A stretch of 64,000 nucleotides of DNA from Globisporangium splendens (Eukaryota > Oomycota > Peronosporomycetes > Pythiales > Pythiaceae): assembly GCA_006386115.1 (NCBI GenBank), contig VFIW01000097.1:94051-158050 (forward strand), given 5' to 3'. The notes under the pieces are model-generated. The model was given only the letters and a program-made list of their open reading frames with translations, was not told the DNA's origin and did not search any database. Positions 47,162-57,961 of this stretch are shown piece by piece; positions within the stretch are counted from its first letter, which is position 1; each line of letters begins with the position of its first letter. Position numbers and translations under genes: made by a program.

Positions 47162-47314
47162 AATCAATGCATGCAATCAAGTGGATTTGAAGGCTGAGCA
47201 AAGAAATTAACATTAAAGTACGCGTTGCTCTGCGATACCTCAGTTCTTGCTTTTCGTTTCATTTCCCTTCTCGCAATGACCGGCGATCGCAAAACAATGC
47301 AAGTCGCAAATGAG

Positions 47315-47555
47315 TCACTTTGCTTTCGTCTCGAAAAGCTGGTACTCAGTCTGGAAACGAGCGGTGAGCAGCAACACACGGCCATTCGCAGTCGTTCCAG
47401 GCAGGAACTCAAGGATGCAGTTGTTGAAATCGTATTCCGACCGGCAGCATGCGCCAATGCAGCTGCGATCGCGTGTGTACGTCTGCTGCAGATTCGCGAC
47501 CAATGCACCGTTGGTGTCCAGGATATCAAAGATCGCATTGTTTTTGCAGCATGAC
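47315..47555 (-). pseudogene. Truncated scramblase duplicate (C-terminal ~80 codons)
   Basis: The frame reads CCKNNAIFDILDTNGALVANL, then QQTYTRDRSCIGACCRSEYDF, LEFLPGTTANGRVLLLTARF and QYLFE-like QTEYQLFETKAK. It matches the last quarter of the intact gene at 47826-48725 segment by segment. Upstream homology ends abruptly at about 47555, so no signal for initiation remains. It is a partial tandem duplicate 270 bp downstream of its parent. Confidence 0.75.
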
Positions 47556-47825
47556 GGGGCTTTTCACAACAGAGCCATAATTGCTCTCCCTGGCATTGTC
47601 CATTTTGGAGTCTTGAGTCGAAACACGAACACTTGTCTGCACCAGCTTGCGCTGAGGTTTACTTGAAGTAAAAATGATGCAGTGACGGAAACACGAATGA
47701 TTGGGAATATGAAGAGAAAGACAAAGGATGAGAATCTTTTGTGCGTATCCATTTATTTAAAGCGGTGTTTCATCTTCGTACTCAAGAGTAGCACAGTAGC
47801 TCCGCAGACCACATTGCCGTTGCTG

Positions 47826-48725
47826 CTACTCACTCCCACTTCGCTCAAATAGCTGGTACTCGACTTGGAACACAGCAGTCAAGAGAAGCATTCGATCCTC
47901 CGGGGTCGAGTCGCGCGGAAACTCAAGGATATAGTTGCTGAAGTCAAATCCCATGCGGCAACACGCACCCATGCAACTCGACCCTTTCGCATACGTTCGC
48001 TGCAAGTGTGCCACAACCTCGCCTTTGGTGTCGAGGATATCATACACTGCGTCATTCTTGCAGCAAGTGGCTCCACAGCAGTTATTTACGCGACCACAGC
48101 AGCTGAGGTTCGTACGCAGCGAGTACTTCTTCTCATATGTACCATCAGGCATCGCACGCTCGATGTCGGAGTATGTAGTTGCGAGGCAGCATCCAGCGAG
48201 ACATTTCGAAAAGTATGGTGAAAAGTCTTCTCGTACCCGCCCCATGCGCCGCGCTTGGCCTTCTGCGACCATATCCAGGTTCATCTCCAATGGACAGCAG
48301 CAGCAACCACCGAGGAGAAATGGACGCTCGATAACGTACACATCGCCCGTGGAGCCAGCTACACTGAAGTGCATGGTGAGTGGACGCAAGTTGCCACAAC
48401 CAAGAAACATCGTGCACACTCGGGCCATGCAGCTACTCTCTTCCTTCGCAAACAGGAATGTATCGAGCTGCTCGAGCTCTTCGGCCGTCGGTTCCCACCC
48501 ATCGGGGTCGTTCGGAGTGTTCTTTACGACCTTGCTAGTCGGAAGCAACCCCACCTTGTACTTGTTCTTGGCCTCGAAGGGGATACCGACCATCTGCGCC
48601 ACGACCTCCCCCTTTTGCGTCTTCTGGCGGATCACCAACCCATTCACTTCGCTCAGCGTCTGCGGCACCGTCGCGTACGCCACGCCTCCCGAGTTCAATG
48701 CATGTTTTGCCTCTTGGGACTCCAT
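47826..48725 (-). CDS. Phospholipid scramblase family protein
   Basis: A 299-aa single-exon product. After an N-terminal cytosolic region come the 12-stranded beta-barrel pattern typical of the scramblase/tubby-like fold and a Cys-rich insert (GGCCCCPLEMNL, CLAGCCLATTYSD, LSCCGRVNNCCGATCCKN). The C-terminus (VVAHLQRTYAKGSSCMG, FDFSNYILEFPRDSTPEDRMLLLTAVFQVEYQLFE) fits the conserved end of the family, where a hydrophobic helix sits in the barrel. The many Cys pairs suggest palmitoylation or metal binding. The family role is Ca2+-dependent lipid movement or membrane signalling, debated even in animals. It is divergent from the USP gene, with 488 bp between start codons. Confidence 0.75.
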   Translation of the reverse strand: MESQEAKHALNSGGVAYATVPQTLSEVNGLVIRQKTQKGEVVAQMVGIPFEAKNKYKVGLLPTSKVVKNTPNDPDGWEPTAEELEQLDTFLFAKEESSCMARVCTMFLGCGNLRPLTMHFSVAGSTGDVYVIERPFLLGGCCCCPLEMNLDMVAEGQARRMGRVREDFSPYFSKCLAGCCLATTYSDIERAMPDGTYEKKYSLRTNLSCCGRVNNCCGATCCKNDAVYDILDTKGEVVAHLQRTYAKGSSCMGACCRMGFDFSNYILEFPRDSTPEDRMLLLTAVFQVEYQLFERSGSE

Positions 48726-49213
48726 CTTTTCGGAAGATGGGTCGACTTGGTCTCACTCGGCGCTTTCCGAAATGAGCTTCGCGAGACACAAGCAAATGGT
48801 ACGCGTTTCTTTCTCTTGAGGGTAGCGCGACAGAGCGTGGGTTTCTTCAGTAGGAAGTTTCAACTGCGCCAATGGGTTCATTCATGCGCGACTTTTTGCG
48901 CTTTTCTGGTGCTTTTTTGTTTTTGGTCTTTTTGTACCCACAAACTGATAGGCACAACCCACTGCATCGTGTTACACCCAGTAAGGCAGCACTGTCTCTT
49001 TCACACACAAAATAGCGTACCTCGCTGTACCACGCTACTCTGGGTGGGATGCTGAGGTTTTTTGCCACACATAACCGACAGGACAAAGAACTGGATACGA
49101 CGGCTGCTGGTGTGAGGTAGGGGGGGCATGTTGGAAGTTCCGAGCCGCTTGTTGCAGCAAAGCGCTTCATCACAGAGCAATTGTCTACTTGTAGTGGGAA
49201 GACCGCAGGCACC

Positions 49214-52200
49214 ATGGCGAAGGTAAGAGAAGGATCTGACATTTTTCTGTCTCGAGTTGTGTGGATGCTATTCACGCCTAATGCTTCGTGCGCACGCAGG
49301 GCAAGAAGAAAGGATCGAAGAAGGCGCAAAAAAAGCAGAAGGACACGTCGGCGCCAGCTAGTGTTGGCGACGAATCCACTTTTATGAATGGGAATGCCGC
49401 CAAGAATGGAAGTGTGAATGGCGTTACCGTGGTTAATGGCGCTGTTGGTGCGACGCTTGCGAATGGCACTATTGCCGGGGTTGACCCTCGCTCGACCAAG
49501 TTGCAGGACAAATCGAAACAGAAAGCCATTGTCAAACAGCTCACCAAGCAAGCAGACCAGCTGGTACTGTCCACCGCTAGGATTGCAGATGCTACCTGTG
49601 ATTGTGAGTCTCAACGATGCGATTTACTTTGTCAAAATGATAGGGACTTCAAGTGGGTGACAAGCGCTTCATCATCTCGGCGAAGTGGTGGGAGCGATGG
49701 TGTCAGTTTGTGAATTACGACGACGATTCTGCATCTTCTTCAGGAACACTGGCGAACGCTGCTCCTAGCAAGATCAACAACATGCCATTGCTTCACATTT
49801 CTTCAGACACCAAGTTGGATGAGTTGATGGGCGGCCCATTGAGACCTCAGCTGAAGGAAAACTACCATTACGTGCTCCTCCCTCAAGAAGTATGGGATGC
49901 CCTTCTTTGCTGGTACGGCGGTGGGCCAACGATTGCGCGCTTTGTTGTGGAAGTAGGCGATCCTACTCTTGGAAATTCCTTCAAGCAAGTCCAAATGTAT
50001 CCGGTGAGAATTGCATCGTGAACCAGCACACTAATCTTCTTTTCAGCAATGCTGTGACGATCCTTTGCTTTATGTCGTTTGTAGGAGCAAGCTGATATCG
50101 AAGCTGATGCGCTAGTGACGCCAGCGGAAAAACTAAAGGTAAATGCATCGTCGCAACTGCCCACGCAATCAAGCAAGATGTCCCCAAGCGGTGTGAAGTC
50201 GTCAGTCCAGCGCAAGCCAGTCCCCGCATCACCGCTGATTCCAAAGATCTGTGGCGCATGTCGGTCTACGACTGGCCCATTGAAGCGTTGCGGTAGCTGT
50301 CAATTAATCTGGTACTGTGGGGCTGCTTGCCAGACATCGCATTGGAAATACCACAAGACAGTTTGCAGATCTGCGACATCCAGTGAAGATAAGGAAGCCA
50401 TGATCCAGGAAGGTTCTGCCGAGGAGCGTCGAGGAAAGATGGGTCTTCGGAACTTGGGTAACACCTGCTTCATGAACTCGGCCTTGCAATGTCTGAGTCA
50501 CGTGGAAATACTTACCAGCTATTTTCTGAGCAACCAGTATCAAAAAGATCTGAACAAAGACAATCCCCTGGGGACGGGTGGGAACTTAGCGACAGAGTAT
50601 GACGCACTCCTGAAGGAACTCTGGTTTGGAACATCACCAAGCTTCGCTCCTGCTGGACTGAAGCGCGCGATCGGTCGGTTTGCGCCACAATTTTCGGGCT
50701 TTCAGCAACACGATTCTCAAGAACTTTTGGCGTACCTTCTGGATGGTCTTCATGAAGACCTGAATCGAGTGAAGCAGAAACCGTACACCGAGGTCAAGGA
50801 ATCTGACGGAAAAGTGGATGATGCTGTGGTCGCGAAAGAAGCCTGGGAACGTCATTTGCTCCGAAACAATAGTATTTTTGTGGATCATGTGCAAGGTCAA
50901 TTCAAGTCTACGGTTGTCTGCCCAATTTGCGCAAAGGTATCGATCACTTTCGATCCTTTCAACTGCATCCAGCTGGAATTGCCGATGCAACAGAACAGGA
51001 AAATGGAGGTCATACTGGTTCCATCAGAAGAAGGAAAGCAGATGACTCGATATTGGGTGGAAGTTTCCAAGCGAGGGAGCATGCTGGGACTGAAGAAAGC
51101 ACTGGGTAAACTCTGTGGTGTCCCGACATCAAATCTTCTGGCGGCGGATATTTATCAATCGATGACGTATAGAATTATTGGGTAAGGTCATCCTGAGCTT
51201 TTCGTCGACAAATTGGAGGCATAATATTGATATTGTCATTTCTTGTTGCTACAGGGATAACGAGCGCCTTGTGCGCCTGAGAGACGAAGATCGAATCCTA
51301 ATGTACCAGGTCGAGACCCCGGCTTCATCCACGGAAGAGGTTCTTCCTGTTCACTATGGGTTTTTGTATCATCGCATCGAATCTGCTTTGACAGGAGATC
51401 CACTTCTGTTCACATTCGATGCGAGCACGACTTGCTTCGAGTGAGTACCATCCAATTCATTATGAAGAACTGGATGATTCAGAATACTAAACTGGGAATT
51501 TGTGTGCGCACAGGATTCTTCAAAAATGGTCGAAGCTGATCGGAATGCACGTGGCACAGGTGAGCAACGATTGCAATTGTCTTTTGAAGAAACCAAGCTT
51601 ATGATGTTCCGTTTCTTTGTAGGTCTCTGATGCCAAGATTCCTCCGCAAGTTCTGGCTCCATGCGTCTACTTGACTGATCGCGACGGTGCGTTTATAAGA
51701 CGCGAGCCAATTCCTGCGGACAACAACACTCGCTTTTTGGACTACGCAATGCTTCAGCAAGAGGATGAAGCTGAAAATCTGGTGTTTGTAACCATCACCT
51801 GGTCTTCATCGCTCTTGTCGTCTTCAGCACCACCTCGTCCAGATTTGGAAAAGATTGCGAACCATGAAACCATGAAGGCGAAGGAAGCCAACGGTCTCAG
51901 CTCACACGACGGCATTTCACTCGACGATTGTTTCCGCAATTTTACGAAGACGGAAACCCTGGATCAAGCAAATTTATGGTACTGCTCGAAGTGCAAAGAG
52001 CATCGCCAAGCCAGGAAAACTATGGAGATTTGGAAATTGCCGGATGTTTTGATTCTCTCGCTGAAGAGATTCGAGTATCGCAACGAAATCCTTCGCGACA
52101 AGCTGGATGTGTTTGTGGACTTCCCGATGGAAAATCTGGATATGGCGAAGTACTGCTTGGAGAAATCGCGTACCGATGGCCATTTGATTTACGACCTCTT

Positions 52201-52411
52201 CGCGGTGAGCAACCATTATGGTGGTATGGGATTTGGCCACTATACAGCATTTGCGAAGAGCTGGCAAAATGGGAACGGCGAACGATACCCTGGCTGGTAC
52301 TCGTTTGACGACAGCCACGTGACTCCAGCTATGGCGGGCCAAGTGAAGAGCAATGCGGCTTACATTTTGTTCTACAAGCGAAGAAACATCGAGACTTCAG
52401 TGCAGAAGTGA
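49214..52411 (+). CDS. Ubiquitin carboxyl-terminal hydrolase with DUSP and MYND domains
   Basis: Seven exons: 49214-49222, 49300-49603, 49654-50003, 50085-51181, 51255-51440, 51514-51559 and 51623-52411. All introns are GT-AG, and the total is 926 aa in frame. Exon 1 has only three codons (MAK). A Lys-rich start is followed by a DUSP domain (GDKRFIISAKWWERWCQFV, then YHYVLLPQEVWDALLCWYGG). A MYND zinc finger lies at about 50254-50370 (CGACRSTTGPLKRCGSC, WYCGAACQTSHWKYHKTVC). The USP catalytic core has the Cys box GNTCFMNSALQCL (about 50459-50497), the zinc ribbon CPIC...YCSKC, and the His box NHYGGMGFGHYTAF. The catalytic Cys, His and Asp/Asn region is intact, so it should cleave ubiquitin conjugates. 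The MYND may bind Pro-rich partners. Confidence 0.93.
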
Positions 52412-52811
52412 GTGGCATTGTACTCACTTGAACACAGATTCGGAGTCTAGGAAGACATCTGAGCACTCCACCGTCTTCAGTGGATTTAGTGCAGTAAAGT
52501 TTGCAAACATGTTCATTTAGAGCTTGCTGCATTTGTTCCTTTGCTTATTTTGCTTTGCTTGCAATTGTGTACATTTGTGGCTTGCAGAATGAGTGTGCGA
52601 GAGGCATGACCAAGTGTTCCTTCAGTTAACCGCGTCTGTGACAAGGATCATGCGGGAGAGAGAAAGACGAAAAGAATAATCGTAGGATGATAACGGCAAA
52701 ACAGGAAAGACACAATTCACACATAAGCACGTATATATATATATATGAGCGCGATGCATACCCGACAACGACAACACACGTATTCCTCCTTCACATCTCA
52801 CGCTCGGTGCC

Positions 52812-53510
52812 CTACAAAGCAACTTCAGTTGACGTGCTCGACCCAGAGCGGTGATTTCCACGATGGTTGCTTCGACTGTTTCCTTCTGGGCGAGCCGACC
52901 GACTGTTACTTTGACTTCTGGCGGACCGGCCTGCACTGTTTTCACTTCGCTCCGATCGCTCGGTGCGTTCTTTCTCTTTGTTGCGTGCTCCAGCTGCGAA
53001 AGCGTTCACTGCTAACGCGTTTTTCTCTGCTCGACGACGCGCCTGCGCACGCTTCTTTCGCTTTTCCTCGTCAGTCATTTCATACTTGTAAAACTCTTTC
53101 TCTGCTGATGGAAGTGGCTCTTTCTCTGCCGCCGGAGGGCTGGCTGCACTCGCTCGTCGCAGACGGCTTTTAGCGGTCGCTAACGCCGCTGTAGCTTTGA
53201 TCTTCCCCGCAGTGGCAGCCGATGCCGCAACCGACGCCGCACCCACAGCTTTCTCTTTTCCCACACTAGCTGCAGACGACGCAACCTGGAACGCTTGCGT
53301 GCTCTTCACTTTTTCTCTACCCACGACGGCCGCGATCGACGCAGATTGGAATGCCTGTGTGCCCTTGACCTTTTGCGAGCCCACAGCGGCGGCCTCTGAC
53401 GCGGCATGGAACGCCTGCATCCCCTTCTCCTTCCCGACTGTGGCGACAGTGGCGCCTGCAAAATACAGCGTGTTGCCCGCGCGGTTGGCCATGACCTTGA
53501 GGTTCTCCAT
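52812..53510 (-). CDS. Alanine-rich tandem-repeat protein, family unknown
   Basis: A 232-aa product from the ATG at 53510 (the upstream extension to 53693 is low quality). Residues about 20-110 contain four imperfect repeats of ~19-22 residues on the pattern VG.EK...QAF..AS.AA (VGKEKGMQAFHAASEAA, VGSQKVKGTQAFQSASIAA, VGREKVKSTQAFQVASSAA, VGKEKAVGAASVAASAA). A basic Arg/Ser stretch follows, then EKEFYKYEMTDEEKRKKRAQ, then an Arg/Ser/Glu-rich tail. The repeats would form amphipathic helices, as in late-embryogenesis or perilipin-like membrane-binding proteins. That is inference; no family is recognised. A (TA)n run at about 52731-52745 marks its 3' flank. Confidence 0.6.
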   Translation of the reverse strand: MENLKVMANRAGNTLYFAGATVATVGKEKGMQAFHAASEAAAVGSQKVKGTQAFQSASIAAVVGREKVKSTQAFQVASSAASVGKEKAVGAASVAASAATAGKIKATAALATAKSRLRRASAASPPAAEKEPLPSAEKEFYKYEMTDEEKRKKRAQARRRAEKNALAVNAFAAGARNKEKERTERSERSENSAGRSARSQSNSRSARPEGNSRSNHRGNHRSGSSTSTEVAL

Positions 53511-54012
53511 CTTTCGCTTAGCGGCTGAGTTCGTGCACGGAGAGTGCCGGGTGTGTGCTGGTCGAGAGAATTGCAGAAATACGCCGCCCGTTCGGATCGC
53601 TTCAGCAGAAAGAAACACAAACACAAAAAAATAAAACAGAAACGGGTGGGTGGGTTTCGATCTCATCAAAACTGCGGGTTGATGGACCTGCATTGATACA
53701 AATTACCAAACAAACATTTCAATCGGGTTATAAACACATGTGCAAACCCGGACCGCGCGAAGCGCAAAGAGCGAGACAGGACGATGTTCCGAACGGTGTC
53801 CGGCTGTTCTTTCGCAGATCTTTTACATCAACCCTCTGCAGCACTAAAACAGTGCAGCACAGTGCGAGATCACAATGGGAAATGCCGCAATCAAAATATT
53901 GTGCTTTCAACGCGTACCAGCTAGTATTGTCTTCGGACTTGATGGTCTTTGGAGTGGAGCAGACAGTACCTTAACAATACGTTTCAAATGCGTCCACACG
54001 GTGAGTATCAAG
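53511..54012. other. Transition from gene space to subtelomeric repeats
   Basis: The promoter side of the alanine-repeat gene followed by unique AT-rich DNA. No gene was seen. Confidence 0.5.
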
Positions 54013-54519
54013 GTCCCTAAACAGGCTCGTCATCATACAAATTTCAAGTCAAAGTGGTTAGGCTCTGCCGGCAAAACCATGATGAGCAAATTTGACTGGG
54101 CTTTTCTATATTAACTTAACCACCGATATCTTCGGGGTTTCTGCATGAAATATTTCAATTAGGTCGAAATATAAACATGGTTAGGGTGGACCACATCGAT
54201 TTGTCTGTCAGTTTGTATAGTATACTCAATGGAAGTCAAAGACGAATGTGCTTGCAGCGCGGGCTACAGGGGGCCAATTTGTATGAAACTTTGTATACCT
54301 GCCTACTTTTGTATCGCGAACACGACTGTGGGACTTTCAGACCTGTCTATGCACCGTGTACCACTCTATTTGAGTGTCATGCAAAAAGTGCTCGAAACCT
54401 CGTGAAAACTTGCACTTGTATGTATTTTTGTATGGGGAATGCGATGGAAGTATCACATTTGACGGGGGGGACGCACGGCTATGCGACAAATATCGATTTC
54501 CACAGGTGCGAGTGTGATT
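54013..54519 (+). repeat. Subtelomeric block B, copy 1
   Basis: It begins TCCCTAAACAGGCTCGTC and ends at GTGCGAGTGTGATTGGG. The same ~0.5 kb block recurs in direct orientation at 57961, 60741 and 63818. This copy has one extra A in the GCAAAAAGTGCTC tract, which breaks the frame that is open in copies 2 and 3. Confidence 0.95.
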
Positions 54520-55862
54520 GGGCCCTAAGGTGGCGCCGCCCAGGAATGTTTTCCGATACTTAAGGGAGAAGCCTTCTGGAGCGCGCTCGGCGGCGCCCTC
54601 TTTCCCATACAAAACATTAAGGGAGTTGCTCCCGGCGGCGCCGGAGCGCAAAGCGGCGCCTCTTTTGTATCGGAAAACAATAGGAAATGACTCCCCTACA
54701 AATTTCAAGTCAACTACTTTGCTATTATAAATCCGATACAAAAAAATTTCCGTTAGGGCTACACGTAAGCCAATCAGAACACAGCATTTCGTTGTTTGTC
54801 ATAACTCGACATCTGTAGCAGATACGAACCTGAAAATGGGTCGGTATGCTTGAATAAAGTATACCATACAAAAAGTAAGTGTGTTCGGTGCAGAAAACGG
54901 CCACATACAAACATACTCCAAACAGGCTGATCTTCGGGTACAAGATGCCAAAAAAATACGGCGAGTCCGAATATCAAGTCAGATTTCAGAAAAAGTGCGA
55001 TCCCACTCGAGGTTTTTCAAAAAACCTTGCGCACATGTAAATCAACGACGCTGAAGCGAGTTTTGCGAGTTGAGTGACGTCCGTCATATATTCTGGTAGA
55101 GGAAAATGCGGGACACAGGAGTGTATGTTTTCCGGACAGAAAAAGTACACAGGACCTCTCGAAACCGATAGTTCGCGTTGCTGTTGACGGTATCATGGGT
55201 GTGCATACAAACTTTCATACAAACACATGGTAGGATGTGAAACTATCCGGTGAATCCGAATATGAAGTCGGAATGTGAAAAAAGTGTGATCCGAGTCTGG
55301 TTTTTTCAAAAAACCTCGTCCGACTGGGTAAACAACGCTTCTGTCGCGAGTTTTTGCATTGATTCGACAACCTTCATATATTCGGGTAGACAAAAAAGTG
55401 GGCTATTCGATCGTACCATTTGTGTACAGAAAAAGTGCAATATACCCCTCGAAATGAATACTTTGCCTTCAATATTGTTCATTTGTTGGAGTGAGTCGCA
55501 ACTTTTGAAAAGGAAGAGTGTTTCATATGAAAAGAGAGAGTATTAACTGTACTTTTATTGTCTTGCACTGATGCTTGTGCTGTAATACAGTTTAGAGAAG
55601 GAGCAATGTACAACTGCAAAATGGAAAGATACTCACTGTAATTGCACTACATTGAGGAGTATATACTGTACAACCATATAATTTGATGGTATCCACTGTA
55701 TTGGTTGCCGTAAACGCAGCAAAAAGAGCATGAAATGATTACACGGGTTGTATGATGGGATGATCAGATGATCTCACAGGTGGAGTAATCATTCGTGGGT
55801 GAGGAGCGAGAGGGAGATTGATTAGATGAGGCAAATGATTGGATGTTTGTTTGGGTTCAATG
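54520..55862 (+). repeat. 1.34 kb direct repeat A, copy 1
   Basis: Nearly identical to 56618-57961; only about four substitutions or indels were seen by eye. Near its left end it holds an inverted repeat, GTTTTCCGATAC (54548-54559) and GTATCGGAAAAC (54667-54678), enclosing several GGCGCC boxes. Confidence 0.95.
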
Positions 55863-55930
55863 GGTGGAGAAATCAAACGTGGGTGAGGAGCGAGTGGGAG
55901 ATTGATATGATGAGGCAAATGATTGGAAGT
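55785..55930 (+). repeat. Two tandem ~78-bp units at the right end of block A copy 1
   Basis: GTGGGTGAGGAGCGAG, followed by GGGAGATTGAT and GATGAGGCAAATGATTGG, occurs twice in succession, around 55796-55845 and 55878-55927. The second is outside the part shared with copy 2. Confidence 0.8.
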
Positions 55931-56043
55931 ACGTTCAGATGAGTTTTATGACATACGTTGGGAGTGAGAATGACTGGTGTAGAAAATCGTTGTGATTGAA
56001 CACGTTGTTGCTCTGCATTCTCAATGTCATTCCAAAGTTTACC

Positions 56044-56610
56044 ATGAGTCAAGCATTGCATCCCTGTGTGTACGCTCCGCTCTGCAGCCAAGTCTTCGCC
56101 CAGCATCGGAATATGCTGCGGCACGCTGAGAACCATCATGGAGGCGTGAACAAGATCTTCTGTCCGGAGTGCGAGACGCTCGTCTTTTTCAAGTCCGTGA
56201 AATCGTTGAGGGATCACAAGGCGAAGGTGCACGCGGAACAAGTCGCGTGCTCAAGCTGTGGTACAATGGTGAAGCCGCGCAATCTGAAGAAGCACATGAA
56301 GCGTCATCCAGATGCTGCATCGTTTGAAGCTGAAGACGAGGAAGAAAAAGAAGACGTCGAAGATGAAATCGAAGACAAGTTGGTGTCGGCTCAGTTGAAG
56401 TACTTGATTGAGCCTGGAGTTTTCATCGAGCGTGAAGGGAAGACAAGAAGTGAGAGGCGCGCGCCGGATGAGAAGTTGGTGAAGGAATGCTTGACGCGAT
56501 ACCTTGCGCATCTCAATTTACCGTTCACGATGGGTGGGACGAAGGTGCGAAAGTCTGACCAACACCTTGCCAAGCTCCAAACCGTCATTGGACGTCTGTC
56601 CATATTCTAG
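56044..56610 (+). CDS. C2H2 zinc-finger protein, 3' end cut by telomeric repeat
   Basis: The ATG at 56044 gives 188 aa; the open frame starts a little earlier at 55996. Three C2H2-type fingers occupy residues 8-80: CVYAPLC to HAENHH, CPECETLVFF to HKAKVH, and CSSCGTMVKP to HMKRH. An acidic stretch (EDEEEKEDVEDEIEDK) and a helical region (DEKLVKECLTRYLAHLN) follow. The stop TAG at 56608-56610 is itself part of CTAGGGTTTAGGG, so the gene probably continued before telomeric repeat was added at a break. The design (C2H2 fingers plus a helical domain) could be the N-terminus of a mobile-element recombinase, but that is only a guess. It has its own composition, more GC-rich than the flanking repeats. 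Confidence 0.55.
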   Translation: MSQALHPCVYAPLCSQVFAQHRNMLRHAENHHGGVNKIFCPECETLVFFKSVKSLRDHKAKVHAEQVACSSCGTMVKPRNLKKHMKRHPDAASFEAEDEEEKEDVEDEIEDKLVSAQLKYLIEPGVFIEREGKTRSERRAPDEKLVKECLTRYLAHLNLPFTMGGTKVRKSDQHLAKLQTVIGRLSIF

Positions 56611-56628
56611 GGTTTAGGGGCCCTAAGG
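56609..56628. repeat. Telomeric repeat meeting its inverse (TTTAGGG/GCCCTAA)
   Basis: The sequence GGTTTAGGGGCCCTAAGG places a TTTAGGG unit directly against an inverted CCCTAA, at the exact start of repeat A copy 2. Copy 1 begins at the same GGGCCCTAAGG without the telomeric part. Confidence 0.7.
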
Positions 56629-57961
56629 TGGCGCCGCCCAGGAATGTTTTCCGATACTTAAGGGAGAAGCCTTCTGGAGCGCGCTCGGCGGCGCCCTCTT
56701 TCCCATACAAAACATTAAGGGAGTTGCTCCCGGCGGCGCCGGAGCGCAAAGCGGCGCCTCTTTTGTATCGGAAAACAATAGGAAATGACTCCCCTACAAA
56801 TTTCAAGTCAACTACTTTGCTATTATAAATCCGATACAAAAAAATTTCCGTTAGGGCTACACGTAAGCCAATCAGAACACAGCATTTCGTTGTTTGTCAT
56901 AACTCGACATCTGTAGCAGATACGAACCTGAAAATGGGTCGGTATGCTTGAATAAAGTATACCATACAAAAAGTAAGTGTGTTCGGTGCAGAAAACGGCC
57001 ACATACAAACATACTCCAAACAGGCTGATCTTCGGGTACAAGATGCCAAAAAAATACGGCGAGTCCGAATATCAAGTCAGATTTCAGAAAAAGTGCGATC
57101 CCACTCGAGGTTTTTCAAAAAACCTTGCGCACATGTAAATCAACGACGCTGAAGCGAGTTTTGCGAGTTGAGTGACGTCCGTCATATATTCTGGTAGAGG
57201 AAAATGCGGGACACAGGAGTGTATGTTTTCCGGACAGAAAAAGTACACAGGACCTCTCGAAACCGATAGTTCGCGTTGCTGTTGACGGTATCATGGGTGT
57301 GCATACAAACTTTCATACAAACACATGGTAGGATGTGAAACTATCCGGCGAATCCGAATATGAAGTCGGTATGTGAAAAAAGTGTGATCCGAGTCTGGTT
57401 TTTTCAAAAAAACCTCGTCCGACTGGGTAAACAACGCTTCTGTCGCGAGTTTTTGCATTGATTCGACAACCTTCATATATTCGGGTAGACAAAAAAGTGG
57501 GCTATTCGATCGTACCATTTGTGTACAGAAAAAGTGCAATATACCCCTCGAAATGAATACTTTGCCTTCAATACTGTTCATTTGTTGGAGTGAGTCGCAA
57601 CTTTTGAAAAGGAAGAGTGTTTCATATGAAAAGAGAGAGTATTAACTGTACTTTTATTGTCTTGCACTGATGCTTGTGCTGTAATACAGTTTAGAGAAGG
57701 AGCAATGTACAACTGCAAAATGGAAAGATACTCACTGTAATTGCACTACATTGAGGAGTATATACTGTACAACCATATAATTTGATGGTATCCACTGTAT
57801 TGGTTGCCGTAAACGCAGCAAAAAGAGCATGAAATGATTACACGGGTTGTATGATGGGATGATCAGATGATCTCACAGGTGGAGTAATCATTCGTGGGTG
57901 AGGAGCGAGAGGGAGATTGATTAGATGAGGCAAATGATTGGATGTTTGTTTGGGTTCAATG
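56618..57961 (+). repeat. 1.34 kb direct repeat A, copy 2
   Basis: Collinear with 54520-55862 at an offset of 2098, becoming 2099 after a 1-nt insertion in a run of A near 57410. It joins directly to block B at 57961. Confidence 0.95.

Noticed and set aside
47935..48819. 294-codon plus-strand frame opposite the scramblase
   Set aside because: The minus-strand product has the family's Cys-rich insert and C-terminal motif; the plus frame has none.
54518..54730. Small frames inside repeat A (for example APPRNVFRYLREKPSG) open in both copies
   Set aside because: The copies are nearly identical DNA, so shared frames carry no independent evidence of coding.
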